A program made the translations under genes and the position numbers. Below, piece after piece: positions 7,770-16,002 of a stretch of 29,666 nt of DNA. The notes beneath the pieces are model-generated. The model saw nothing but the letters and a program-made list of their open reading frames with translations, was not told where the DNA came from and made no database searches. This DNA is from an uncultured Peptoniphilus sp. (lineage in GTDB: Bacteria > Bacillota > Clostridia > Tissierellales > Peptoniphilaceae), in the NCBI GenBank assembly GCA_902489255.1, contig CABTZF010000022.1, positions 1 to 29,666 of the forward strand, written 5' to 3'. Numbering within the stretch: position 1 is the stretch's first letter; every line of letters begins with the position of its first letter.

Positions 7770-9101
7770 ATGGATAATTTTTATAAAAGAGATGAATGTT
7801 CAATATCAGACATAATGAAACTGCGATTTAATCCTCTAGTTGCTGATAGGGGTGAAGGAATATATATCTATGACATAAAGGATAAAAGATATATTGATTT
7901 TTCTTCAAATTGGGGAGTAGTAAATACAGGTTATTCACACCCAAAAGTGAATTATGCAATAAAAAATCAGCTTGAAAAATTATCCTTTGCTTCAACTATA
8001 ACTATTATGAATGAAGAAAGCATAATTTTAGCAGAAGAACTAAAAAAAATTACACCTGGAAATTTTAAAAAAAAGGTATGGTTTGGATTATCGGGTTCAG
8101 ATGCTAATGAGATGATTTATAAAGCTATTTCAGTTGATAATAAAAAAAATAAGATTATTTCTTTTACAGGGTCATATCATGGGCAATCCATAGGATCTTA
8201 TTCTATGTCAGGACATCCTATGCAAAAAAAATCTTATGCTTCAAATGTTATAAAAATTCCATATCCATATTGTTACAGATGTCCATTTTCAAAAGAAGAA
8301 AAAAGTTGTGAGAGGGAATGCTTAAAATTTATTAAAGATTATTTATTAAATCTGGCATATTCGCCTGATAGTATAGGAGCTTTAATTGCTGAAACCATAC
8401 AATGTGATGGTGGTGTAGTTCCAATGCCTTTTGGATATTTAGAAAATTTAAATAAAATTTTAAAGGAAAACGGAATATATCTTATAATTGATGAAGTTAA
8501 AATTGGATTTGGTAGAACAGGATATTTTTTCAGTTATGAAAAACAAAAAATAATTCCTGATGCAGTTGTCATGGGTAAACCCATAGCATCAGGTTTGCCA
8601 TTAAGTGCAGTTGTTGGTAGAAGTGAAATTCTTGATAAAGAAGAAGGACTACATTTATTTACAACTTCGGGAAGTCCTATTGCTGCTAGAGCTTCGATTG
8701 CAACAATCCAGGTTATAAATGAAGAAAAATTAGTAGAAAACTCCGGTGAAATGGGAAGAATTTTAATGGAATCTCTAAATGATTTGCTTAAAAAATTTGA
8801 TCAAATAGGAGATGTGAGAGGCAGAGGTCTTGTTGTAGGCATTGAAATAGTAAAAGATAAAAAAAGTAAAATTCCTGATGCTAAACTAGCTGCAATGATT
8901 TCTTACAACTGTTATGAAAAAGGTCTTATTTTATATCCTGTAGGAATATTTTCTAATGTACTTGAAATAACTCCGCCTCTAATAATTAATAAGGAAGAAA
9001 TTTATGAGGCTGTATCTATATTAGAAAATGCAATATATGAGTGTATTAAGGGAGAATTTGATACTTCAAAACTAGAAAATTTCGGTGGATGGGCTTTATA
9101 A
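7770..9101 (+). CDS. Class III PLP-dependent aminotransferase
   Basis: Fold-type I PLP enzyme of 443 residues, of the 4-aminobutyrate/acetylornithine/omega-amino acid transaminase class. Visible motifs are the phosphate loop SGSDANE (108-114), SYHG (135-138) with the aromatic and His that stack near PLP, LIIDEVKIGFGRTG (238-251) with Asp241 for the pyridine nitrogen, and Lys270 in VVMGKPIASGLPL as the Schiff-base lysine. A segment at 168-184 holds four cysteines (CYRC then CEREC), which could bind metal or an Fe-S cluster. It probably moves the amino group of the imported compound to a 2-oxo acid. The start has AGGAGG nine bases upstream. A weak AT-rich hairpin (7730-7750) plus six T lies before it and might lower expression relative to the permease. 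The exact substrate is not assignable. Confidence 0.9.
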   Translation: MDNFYKRDECSISDIMKLRFNPLVADRGEGIYIYDIKDKRYIDFSSNWGVVNTGYSHPKVNYAIKNQLEKLSFASTITIMNEESIILAEELKKITPGNFKKKVWFGLSGSDANEMIYKAISVDNKKNKIISFTGSYHGQSIGSYSMSGHPMQKKSYASNVIKIPYPYCYRCPFSKEEKSCERECLKFIKDYLLNLAYSPDSIGALIAETIQCDGGVVPMPFGYLENLNKILKENGIYLIIDEVKIGFGRTGYFFSYEKQKIIPDAVVMGKPIASGLPLSAVVGRSEILDKEEGLHLFTTSGSPIAARASIATIQVINEEKLVENSGEMGRILMESLNDLLKKFDQIGDVRGRGLVVGIEIVKDKKSKIPDAKLAAMISYNCYEKGLILYPVGIFSNVLEITPPLIINKEEIYEAVSILENAIYECIKGEFDTSKLENFGGWAL

Positions 9102-9249
9102 GAAAAATTTTAAATTATATATCTATATTAAAAAGTTGAAAATAAATAATTTTAATTAGTCATTATTTTCCATAATGAAATAAGCTTTAATTAATTATTT
9201 AATCTAAGGCTGGCGGAGATGACTTATAATATTTCTCCTAATATAAAAG

Positions 9250-9273
9250 AGCAGGCTAAGAACCTGCTTTTTT
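9250..9273 (+). terminator. Rho-independent terminator of the hydrolase-permease-aminotransferase operon
   Basis: AGCAGG (9250-9255), a seven-base loop, CCTGCT (9263-9268) and six T (9268-9273). It sits about 150 bases after the aminotransferase stop. The interval 9102-9249 has no gene that I can support; it holds a weak GGAGA/TCTCC pairing. Confidence 0.85.
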
Positions 9274-9325
9274 ATTCGGATATATTTATCTATAAAAGTT
9301 TATGAATTTAATTAGGAATATAGTG

Positions 9326-9331
9326 TATAAT
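9326..9331 (+). promoter_or_regulatory. -10 box of the exonuclease III promoter
   Basis: A perfect TATAAT (9326-9331), preceded directly by TG, lies 45 bases before the start codon. No good -35 is visible. It follows the terminator of the preceding operon, as expected for an independent transcript. Confidence 0.5.
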
Positions 9332-9376
9332 ATTTATTATATTCATAATTTTATATTACAAAGGAGTTTTAATATA

Positions 9377-10204
9377 ATGAAATTTGTTTCGTGGAATATA
9401 GATTCTTTAAATGCAGCACTCACAAGTTCATCTCAAAGAGCAATTCTTACAAGGGATGTTCTTGGCTCCATCAAAAATTACGAACCTGATTTTATAGCTA
9501 TTCAAGAAACGAAACTACCTCAAAGCGGTCCGTCAAAAAAACATAGGGAAATTTTAAAAGGTGAGTTAAATAATTATTCATATTATTATGTGTGTTCAAG
9601 AGAGCCTGCCAGAAAATCCTATGCAGGAACAATGATTTTTTTTAAAAATACCTATGAGCCTATTGTCAGTTATCCGGAAATAGGAGCACCTGATACTATG
9701 GATGCTGAGGGAAGAATTGTTACTTTGGAGCTTGATGATTTTTATTTTACAACAGTTTATACACCAAATGCGGGCGACGGTTTAAAAAGACTTAGCCATA
9801 GACAAGTTTGGGATGAAAAATATAAGGATTATTTACTAAGACTTGATACAAAAAAGCCTGTAATTGCAAGTGGCGATTTTAATGTTGCTCATAAAGAAAT
9901 AGATCTTGCCCATCCTGATTCCAATCATTCTTCTCCGGGATTTACTGATGAAGAAAGAAGAGGCTTTACAAATCTTTTAAATAGCGGTTTTGTTGATACT
10001 TTTAGGCTTATTAATGGAAATGTAAGAGATGTTTATAGTTGGTGGGCACAAAGAGTAAAGACTTCAAAAATAAATAACTCAGGTTGGAGAATTGATTACT
10101 TCTTAACAAGTCAAAGCATTAAGGATAGGATAAAAAAATCATATATGATGGATTCGGGACCAAGACAAGATCATACTCCAATAATTTTGGAAATGGATTT
10201 ATAA
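9377..10204 (+). CDS. xth: Exodeoxyribonuclease III (AP endonuclease)
   Basis: Cytoplasmic DNA repair enzyme of 275 residues that cuts at abasic sites and degrades 3' ends. It belongs to the exonuclease-endonuclease-phosphatase family. All expected catalytic residues can be read: Asn7 (SWNID), Glu44 (QETK), Tyr128 (VYTPN), Asp167 and Asn169 (GDFNVAH), Asp240 (WRIDYF), and Asp265 and His266 (QDHTPI). The length matches the ExoIII/ExoA group. I chose the ATG at 9377 with AAAGGAG (9360-9366). An in-frame ATG at 9302 would add 25 residues unlike the family and would start upstream of the -10 box. Function confidence is high. Whether it is the ExoIII-like or ExoA-like paralogue is less sure. Confidence 0.93.
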   Translation: MKFVSWNIDSLNAALTSSSQRAILTRDVLGSIKNYEPDFIAIQETKLPQSGPSKKHREILKGELNNYSYYYVCSREPARKSYAGTMIFFKNTYEPIVSYPEIGAPDTMDAEGRIVTLELDDFYFTTVYTPNAGDGLKRLSHRQVWDEKYKDYLLRLDTKKPVIASGDFNVAHKEIDLAHPDSNHSSPGFTDEERRGFTNLLNSGFVDTFRLINGNVRDVYSWWAQRVKTSKINNSGWRIDYFLTSQSIKDRIKKSYMMDSGPRQDHTPIILEMDL

Positions 10205-10256
10205 GACTTAGAATTTAATATTTTTTATGTGAGAGATTTTATCTTGCAAGGCAAAT

Positions 10257-10288
10257 AAAAAGGGGGCTAAAAATTTAGCCTCCTTTTT
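10257..10288. terminator. Bidirectional terminator between convergent genes
   Basis: GGGGGCTAAA (10262-10271) pairs with TTTAGCCTCC (10274-10283, one G-U), flanked by five A on the left and five T on the right. It therefore works as an intrinsic terminator in both directions, for exonuclease III and for the minus-strand ABC operon. Confidence 0.9.
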
Positions 10289-10299
10289 GCTTAAAAATA

Positions 10300-11139
10300 T
10301 CAATATTTTAATTCTTTAGAACCATACACAAGGTATGACAGAATTATAAATAAAATAAATAAAAATAGATTTGTACCGAGACCCGGTATGTTTAAATTTC
10401 CTGAAATAAAGCCATAGGGGTCAAAAACTTCCAACGGGAAAAATTTTATTATTGTTAAAAAACTTCCACCGACAGCTTTTCCGATAATTGTAATCAAACA
10501 AATTAGGAAAATAAATAAAGTTGCAACTGCATCTTGATGCATGGATGAGGAAGAAAATGCTGAGAATAAAAATCCCAAGGCCATAAACACAAGTCCACCG
10601 CCCAGCAAGCCTATAAATATTCTTAAAACAGGTTCAATTATATCAAAAGTCGAAAAGTTTGCTATATATTCTTCATTTATTCCCAAAGCTTTAAGAATAT
10701 ATACAAGACCGAAAGTTGCCGCTCCGAGAATTATTAAAAATAATAAATAAATTATTGTGTTGGCAAAAAGTTTACCGGTTACTATTTCTGATTTTGAAAT
10801 TGGGTTGGAATATATATAAGAAATATTTCCGCTTCCTTGTTCTCTTGCTAAAGAATTAGCTCCTATTTGCAGGGCAAATATATATATAAGCACACCTATA
10901 TATTTGAAAATCAAAGCCAGATATTCAGAGATATTAGTAATATCAAAACCTTCTTCAAAACCAAGAATAGATCTTGTAACAGAGCCTAAAGAATCTAACA
11001 AAGAGTCTATAATTCCGCTCATTTGAGGTTCTGAAATCAAAGGGAAAAATGCGACCATAAGCCCTATTAAAATGATAAGGACTATTGACCAAGCTATCAG
11101 TTTTCCTAAATTATTCTTAAATTCCATTGAAAAAATCAT
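10300..11139 (-). CDS. ABC-2 type transporter permease
   Basis: Membrane protein of 279 residues with about six hydrophobic helices, roughly at 13-34, 74-96, 123-150, 166-195, 205-225 and 250-272. A soluble stretch LAREQGSGNISYIYSNPISKS (about 100-120) follows the second helix. This REQGSGnisyllSnPISrs layout is the hallmark of the ABC-2 permease family of NatB or bacitracin/antibiotic-export type. It is the partner of the ATPase gene just upstream: its ATG overlaps the ATPase stop codon in an ATGA, and AGGAGG lies eight bases before the start, so translation is coupled. Substrate unknown. The unusual partner ATPase raises the question of whether this pair exports by ordinary hydrolysis. Confidence 0.85.
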   Translation of the reverse strand: MIFSMEFKNNLGKLIAWSIVLIILIGLMVAFFPLISEPQMSGIIDSLLDSLGSVTRSILGFEEGFDITNISEYLALIFKYIGVLIYIFALQIGANSLAREQGSGNISYIYSNPISKSEIVTGKLFANTIIYLLFLIILGAATFGLVYILKALGINEEYIANFSTFDIIEPVLRIFIGLLGGGLVFMALGFLFSAFSSSSMHQDAVATLFIFLICLITIIGKAVGGSFLTIIKFFPLEVFDPYGFISGNLNIPGLGTNLFLFILFIILSYLVYGSKELKY

Positions 11140-12437
11140 CTTAGTTCCTCCTTATCTTCAGAAAAACTTATCTTACCACCTTTTTTTATGACAACAGTAT
11201 CATCACTATTATCGAAACTTTCAGTAACTTTATTTTCTGAAAAATTTTCATCCGACTCATCTGCAAATATAGTCTTATCTAAGTTCAAATTTATTTTTTT
11301 TGTATCTTCAAAGCTTTGTGATTCTTCAAAAATTTCATCAATTTGTCCGTTAAAGATTTGATCTTTATTAACCTGATTAAAAGTTTCTTTATTATTTAAC
11401 TCCATTGTTTTGTCAGAATCTAAATCATTTTTAGCTTCGTCTATTTTTTTATCACTTGATTGAGCCGGTGGTTTTGTAATTGTTTGAGTTTGTAATTTTT
11501 CTTTTTTAATATGTGCATCTGCTTTGTTAGAAAAATCTTCCTCATGTTTTTTTTCTAAAATTTTATCTTTGTAATATGCAGAAAGTTTATCTTCTAAACG
11601 GGCATTTTCCAGTGAGTAGTCGCTTAGCCTTTCATCATAAATCACCTTAGAAAGTTTTGGCAATTCTCCGTCATAGTAAAAGATAGTTTCAGAATCTGAA
11701 TCCTTAACAAGCTTTGCTCCGGCTTCAGTAAAGTAAGACAGATTACCCCTATAATTTTCAATTTTTAAAATTTTATCATAGCAGGGTTTTTCGTTGTTAT
11801 ATTCAACATCTTTAATTTTGCCGTCGTAAATATAAGCAATTCTCTTTGAATATTTTTTTGCATCAATAAGTGAGTCCGTAAGTAGAAGTATTGTTACGCC
11901 TTCACCTCTATTGATGTTTACCAAATGGCTGAAGAGTAAATCTTTATCATCATCAGTAAGATCATCTGTAGGAGAATCTAAAATTAATAGTCTAGGCCTT
12001 ATTATTAAGGCATTAATTAATTGAAATAGCTTTTTTTCTCTATCATTCATTTCACCAAATTTATATCTTGGATCAAACTCGAAGTATTTAGTGAGAAGAC
12101 TTATATCATCGGTACTTTTTAAATTATGGGATGCTAAAGTTTTCTTAAGAATATTAATTGCTCTTATGTTATCAGGTAGATACATATCTGAAGATACAAA
12201 ACTTACACTCTCTTTAATCTCTTTAGATTCTTTAAAACAGTCCATATCATATATACGAGCACTTCCGTTATTAGATCTTAGAAAGCCCATTAATATTTTT
12301 GTAAGTGTTGTTTTACCGGAATCCTTAGTGCCTAGTAGAGAGTAGAACTCACCGTCTAATACTTCTAAATTTATATTATCTAATATTGTTGTTCGACCTA
12401 TTCTCTTTGTTAAATCGTTAATTATAATGGCACTCAA
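11136..12437 (-). CDS. Degenerate ABC ATP-binding protein with acidic C-terminal tail
   Basis: ATPase-like subunit for the downstream ABC-2 permease, 433 residues from the TTG at 12437. That start has GAGGTG six bases upstream, whereas an in-frame ATG at 12461 lies about eight bases after a -10 box and has no ribosome binding site. Walker A is present (GTKDSGKTT, 36-44). The signature LSGGQ is replaced by EMNDREKK (129-136). Walker B reads LLILDSPTDD, so the catalytic Glu is Ser155. The switch His is Asp188 (LLLTDS). Residues 220-290 form an accessory region, and about 290-433 form a charged, low-complexity, probably disordered tail with three similar motifs: DKTMEL (T344), DKTIFA (T389) and DDTVVI (T414). 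It may bind ATP but is unlikely to hydrolyse it as a classical ABC subunit (inference). A normal ABC ATPase is about 230-310 residues. Confidence 0.85.
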   Translation of the reverse strand: MSAIIINDLTKRIGRTTILDNINLEVLDGEFYSLLGTKDSGKTTLTKILMGFLRSNNGSARIYDMDCFKESKEIKESVSFVSSDMYLPDNIRAINILKKTLASHNLKSTDDISLLTKYFEFDPRYKFGEMNDREKKLFQLINALIIRPRLLILDSPTDDLTDDDKDLLFSHLVNINRGEGVTILLLTDSLIDAKKYSKRIAYIYDGKIKDVEYNNEKPCYDKILKIENYRGNLSYFTEAGAKLVKDSDSETIFYYDGELPKLSKVIYDERLSDYSLENARLEDKLSAYYKDKILEKKHEEDFSNKADAHIKKEKLQTQTITKPPAQSSDKKIDEAKNDLDSDKTMELNNKETFNQVNKDQIFNGQIDEIFEESQSFEDTKKINLNLDKTIFADESDENFSENKVTESFDNSDDTVVIKKGGKISFSEDKEELR

Positions 12438-12468
12438 ATTATTCACCTCTTTTATAATCATTATTAAT

Positions 12469-12474
12469 ATTATA
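12469..12474 (-). promoter_or_regulatory. -10 box of the minus-strand ABC operon
   Basis: On the minus strand TATAAT (12474 to 12469), preceded directly by TG, lies 31 bases before the TTG start at 12437. It rules out the upstream ATG at 12461 as the start, since transcription would begin about there. The -35 is poor. Confidence 0.5.
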
Positions 12475-12581
12475 CATGATTATTGTTTTAATTAAAATAT
12501 ATTTAAGAATAATTCAACAATTATAATTTTCTTAAGGCGGAAAAATAGCTATATATAATCTTTATTTAGGTGCTTTTTATA

Positions 12582-12590
12582 TGTTATAAT
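12582..12590 (+). promoter_or_regulatory. Extended -10 promoter of the ychF operon
   Basis: TGTTATAAT (12582-12590) is a perfect TGn-TATAAT. The expected start near 12597 leaves a short leader carrying AGGAGTGAT before the ATG at 12614. The -35 is weak. Confidence 0.6.
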
Positions 12591-12613
12591 ATTTTTGACT
12601 TAGGAGTGATTTT

Positions 12614-13708
12614 ATGAAACTTGGTATAGTTGGTCTTCCAAATGTTGGGAAGTCTACTTTATTTAATGCGCTTACACAAGCGGGAGCTGAAGCTGTAAAT
12701 TATCCGTTTGCAACTATTGAGCCTAATATTGGTGTAGTTAATGTGCCGGATGAGAGATTAAAAGTTTTATCTAAACTTTCAAATTCGGCAAAAATTGTTT
12801 ATACAAATATAGAATTTTATGATATAGCGGGATTGGTAAAAGGAGCAAGCAAGGGAGAAGGACTTGGCAATCAATTTCTTTCAAATATTCGTGAGGTTGA
12901 TGCAATTGTTCATGTTGTAAGGTGTTTCGAAGATGATAATATCATCCACGTTGATGGGTCAGTTGATCCTCTTCGTGATATTGAAAATATTAATTTGGAA
13001 CTTATTTTTTCAGACCTTGAACAAATTGAAAAAAGACTTTCAAGGATTGAAAAACAGGTGAAAGCAGACAAAAGTTTAAAACCGGAAATGGAACTTTTGC
13101 AAAAAATAAAAAAGTGTTTAGAAGAAGGAAAACCATCAAGAAGTCTCAGCTTAGATGAAGAGGAAGAAAAAATCATTAAAAATTTTTCTTTGCTATCTCA
13201 AAAACCTGTAATCTATGTTGCAAATGTATCTGAAGAAGATGCACAAAATGACGGAGAAAATAATGAGATGGTTAAGGCTGTAAAAGATTTTTCTGAAAAA
13301 TCGGCTGATGAAACTGTGGTCATTTCATGTGAAATTGAATCGGAAATTGCAGAATTATCACCTGATGAGAAAGAAATATTTTTAGAGGATTTAGGTCTTA
13401 AGGAATCAGGCCTTGATAAACTCATTAAATCTTCATACAAACTTTTGGGACTTATTTCTTTTTTAACAACCGGAGAAATGGAATCTCGGGCATGGACAAT
13501 TAAAAAAGGGACTAAGGCTCCACAGGCTGCCGGAAAAATTCATAGCGACATGGAAAGAGGATTTATTAAAGCTGAAACTATTTCTTATGAGGACTTAATT
13601 AAGTCCGGTTCCCTTGTAGCTGCTCGTGAAAAAGGGCTTATCAGAAGCGAGGGCAAAGAATATATTATGCAAGATGGGGATGTTTGCGTATTTAAATTCA
13701 ATGTTTAA
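12614..13708 (+). CDS. ychF: Redox/ribosome-associated nucleotide-binding protein YchF
   Basis: Obg-family P-loop ATPase/GTPase of 364 residues, the usual YchF/OLA1 length. G1 is GLPNVGKST (7-15) and the switch region is NYPFATIEPNIG (29-40). G3 is DIAG (70-73), followed by LVKGASKGEGLGNQFLSNIR, a YchF signature. The G4 position reads NVSE (204-207) instead of NKxD, the change that gives YchF its preference for ATP. A helical hairpin lies at about 130-190 and the TGS domain fills the last 80 residues. It binds ribosomes and is linked to stress responses in other bacteria. It is the first gene of a housekeeping operon, 22 bases before the HAD gene. Confidence 0.96.
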   Translation: MKLGIVGLPNVGKSTLFNALTQAGAEAVNYPFATIEPNIGVVNVPDERLKVLSKLSNSAKIVYTNIEFYDIAGLVKGASKGEGLGNQFLSNIREVDAIVHVVRCFEDDNIIHVDGSVDPLRDIENINLELIFSDLEQIEKRLSRIEKQVKADKSLKPEMELLQKIKKCLEEGKPSRSLSLDEEEEKIIKNFSLLSQKPVIYVANVSEEDAQNDGENNEMVKAVKDFSEKSADETVVISCEIESEIAELSPDEKEIFLEDLGLKESGLDKLIKSSYKLLGLISFLTTGEMESRAWTIKKGTKAPQAAGKIHSDMERGFIKAETISYEDLIKSGSLVAAREKGLIRSEGKEYIMQDGDVCVFKFNV

Positions 13709-13730
13709 AAGTTAATAAAGGAGAAAAAAG

Positions 13731-14549
13731 ATGTTTAAATTAGTTTCTATGGATTTGGATGAAACTCTATTGACAACGGATAAAAAAATGACGCCAGATT
13801 TTGACGGATTTGTTTATGGTTGTAGAAAGAGGGGAATTATTCCGATTGTAGCGACTGGTAGGGAATTTACAACGGCTAAGAAATTTGTTGGGGATGTTGA
13901 AATTGATTTAGTTTGTAACAATGGAAATTTAATTAGAAATTCTAAAAGCGAAAGAATACTTTATGTTAATCCAATTTCTCATAAAGATTTAAAGGAACTT
14001 TTGGACTTGGATGAGGATAAATCTACAAATTTAATTTTACATGTAAGCGGTATAAAGGGTATTGATGTTTTGTACCAAGACAATGGTAAAAGAATATTAG
14101 ACGATGATTATTTGAAGAGATTTGCAGGTAGAATTGAAAGATTCACATCTGTTGATGAATTGGATATAAAAGTTTTGTCGATTGTTTTTACCGGTGAAGA
14201 TGAGGACCTTTTTAAGTTAAGAGATATATTTGAAAAAAAAGTTTCTGATAAATTCAATATACACCTTATGGCTATGCAAACCAGAAGAGCATATATGCTT
14301 GAAGTTCTGCAAAAAAATGGAGATAAGTTTGAAGGTGTAAGATTTTATTGTAAAAAGAAAAGTATAGATATTAAGGATATTGTTGCAATAGGCGACGATT
14401 CAAATGACAGAAATCTTATAAAAAATTCAGGACTTGGGATTGCCATGATAAATGCTGTGGAAAGTGTTAAAGAAGTGGCTAAGCTGATTTCTAAAAAGGA
14501 TAATAATAATAATGGGGCTATAGAAATTTTAAAAGAAGTATTGTGGTGA
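13731..14549 (+). CDS. Cof-type HAD-IIB phosphatase
   Basis: Cytoplasmic sugar-phosphate or nucleotide phosphatase of 272 residues. Motif I is DLDETLL with nucleophile Asp8 and acid Asp10. Here Glu replaces the usual Gly of DGT, which some HAD enzymes tolerate. Motif II Thr is in VATGRE (40-45). Motif III Lys is probably that in LQKNGDKFEG. Motif IV is AIGDDSNDRNLI (about 219-230). The cap between 80 and 190 is of C2B type. AGGAG lies ten bases before the ATG. Paralogues in this family are many and promiscuous, so no substrate is proposed. It sits in the operon between ychF and rbgA, with four bases to the next gene. Confidence 0.88.
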   Translation: MFKLVSMDLDETLLTTDKKMTPDFDGFVYGCRKRGIIPIVATGREFTTAKKFVGDVEIDLVCNNGNLIRNSKSERILYVNPISHKDLKELLDLDEDKSTNLILHVSGIKGIDVLYQDNGKRILDDDYLKRFAGRIERFTSVDELDIKVLSIVFTGEDEDLFKLRDIFEKKVSDKFNIHLMAMQTRRAYMLEVLQKNGDKFEGVRFYCKKKSIDIKDIVAIGDDSNDRNLIKNSGLGIAMINAVESVKEVAKLISKKDNNNNGAIEILKEVLW

Positions 14550-14553
14550 TTAT

Positions 14554-15387
14554 ATGAACATAAATTGGTATCCCGGTCATATGAAGAAAACTATAGAGGA
14601 TATTGAGAAAAAAAAGAAGATGACAGATTTTTGCATTGAAATAATTGATGCAAGAATTCCTATTTCAAGTAGAAATCCTCTATTTGACAAGGCTCTTGTT
14701 GGCAAAAAGCGGCTAATTATTTTTAATAAGTCGGATTTGGCAAATGAGGACATGAACAATAAATGGATAAATTATTTAAAAAATGAAGATATAAATGTTA
14801 TAAAATATAACTCTACAAGGCCGAATGTAAATTTAATAACTGATGCTTCAAAAAAGCTAATGGCAGATTTTATAAAAAAAATTGAAGATAAGGGAATTAG
14901 CCCAGGACCTTTGCGGGCAATGGTGGTAGGAATTCCGAATTCAGGGAAATCAACTTTTATAAACGGAATTAGCGGTAGAAAATCTGCAAAAACCGGAAAT
15001 ATGCCAGGAATTACTAAAACTAACCAATGGATAAAGTTAAACAATTATTTACATCTTCTTGATACACCGGGAGTTTTGTGGCAAAAACTTCCTAAAGATG
15101 TGGGGCTTAATCTTGCCTTCACCGGAGCTATTAAAGATGAAATTATGGATAGGGAAACTTTAGCCTTAAAATTGATTGAAAGATTAAATTCAATAGATAA
15201 AAATATAATAAAAGCCAGGTATGGAGTTGATACAGATGAGGCTCCCATAGATATAATGAATCAAATCGGCAAAAAAAGAGGAGCTCTTCTAAAGGGAGGA
15301 GATTTTGACTATGAAAAGATAGCCAATATTATCTTAGATGAATTTAGGAGAGGTATTTTAGGCAGAATAACCTTGGAGGAAATATGA
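14554..15387 (+). CDS. rbgA: Ribosome biogenesis GTPase RbgA (YlqF)
   Basis: Circularly permuted GTPase of 277 residues required for late assembly of the 50S subunit. The N terminus NWYPGHMKK (4-12) is the family hallmark. The G motifs appear in permuted order: G4 NKSD (58-61), G1 GIPNSGKST (126-134), G2 Thr in PGIT (151-154) and G3 DTPG (170-173). The C-terminal 100 residues form the helical RNA-binding domain. The ribosome binding site GGTGAT is made of the last codons of the HAD gene. The stop overlaps the rnhB start as ATGA, which couples their translation. RbgA next to rnhB and yraN is a conserved Firmicutes gene order. Confidence 0.95.
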   Translation: MNINWYPGHMKKTIEDIEKKKKMTDFCIEIIDARIPISSRNPLFDKALVGKKRLIIFNKSDLANEDMNNKWINYLKNEDINVIKYNSTRPNVNLITDASKKLMADFIKKIEDKGISPGPLRAMVVGIPNSGKSTFINGISGRKSAKTGNMPGITKTNQWIKLNNYLHLLDTPGVLWQKLPKDVGLNLAFTGAIKDEIMDRETLALKLIERLNSIDKNIIKARYGVDTDEAPIDIMNQIGKKRGALLKGGDFDYEKIANIILDEFRRGILGRITLEEI

Positions 15388-16001
15388 GCTTCATTGATTA
15401 TGAAAAGGAATATAGAGAAAGTGGAAAAAAACTAATAGCAGGTATAGATGAAGTTGGGAGAGGTTGTCTTTTTGGAGATGTTCTTTCATGTGCAATAATT
15501 ATGAAAGAAGGTTCAAACATAGAAGGAGTAAATGACTCTAAAAAGTTGACCGCTAATAAGAGAAAAAAAATTTACAGTCTTATTTTAAACGATGCCATCG
15601 CTGTTGGAATTGGCAGGGCAGATGCAAAGACTATTGATAAATTAAACATAAAAATGGCAACTCACCTTTCCATGGTCAGGGCAATTGATAATTTAAGAGA
15701 TGCTGACGGCAATTTAGTAGTACCTGATTTGGTATTAATTGATGCTGAAAATATTGAAACAAATATCTTTCAACATTCAATTATCAAAGGAGATGAAAAT
15801 TGCTATTCCATAGCCTGCGCCTCAATAATTGCAAAAGTTTATAGAGATAGCCTATGTGAAAAATGGGGAGAAATGTATCCAGGTTATCGAATAGAAAAAC
15901 ATAAAGGTTACGGAACAAAATATCATAGAGAAAAAATTAAGGAGTTAGGTCCAAGCCCCATGCACAGGCAAAGCTTTTTAAAAAATTTAGGGAAATGGTA
16001 A
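15384..16001 (+). CDS. rnhB: Ribonuclease HII
   Basis: Removes RNA from RNA-DNA hybrids and cuts at single ribonucleotides in DNA. It has 205 residues, a normal length. Catalytic acids are Asp22-Glu23 in GIDEVGRG (20-27), Asp120 in LVLIDAE and Asp155 in AKVYRD. Other family motifs are NDSKKL (50-55), KGD (136-138) and YSIACASIIAKV (141-152). The C-terminal YPGYRIEKHKGYGT and SPMHRQSF blocks are present. The GRG motif that recognises the 2'-OH is intact, but the following residues CLFGDV differ from the common PLAGPV. AGGA lies just upstream and the start overlaps the rbgA stop by four bases. Confidence 0.95.
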   Translation: MSFIDYEKEYRESGKKLIAGIDEVGRGCLFGDVLSCAIIMKEGSNIEGVNDSKKLTANKRKKIYSLILNDAIAVGIGRADAKTIDKLNIKMATHLSMVRAIDNLRDADGNLVVPDLVLIDAENIETNIFQHSIIKGDENCYSIACASIIAKVYRDSLCEKWGEMYPGYRIEKHKGYGTKYHREKIKELGPSPMHRQSFLKNLGKW

Positions 16002-16002
16002 A

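Noticed and set aside
9102..9249. Small RNA or riboswitch between the class III aminotransferase and its terminator
   Set aside because: Only a weak five-pair GGAGA/TCTCC stem is present, and no known RNA family pattern fits.
12438..12461. ATG at 12461 as the start of the degenerate ABC ATPase
   Set aside because: It falls at the predicted transcription start with no ribosome binding site. The TTG at 12437 has GAGGTG at the right distance.
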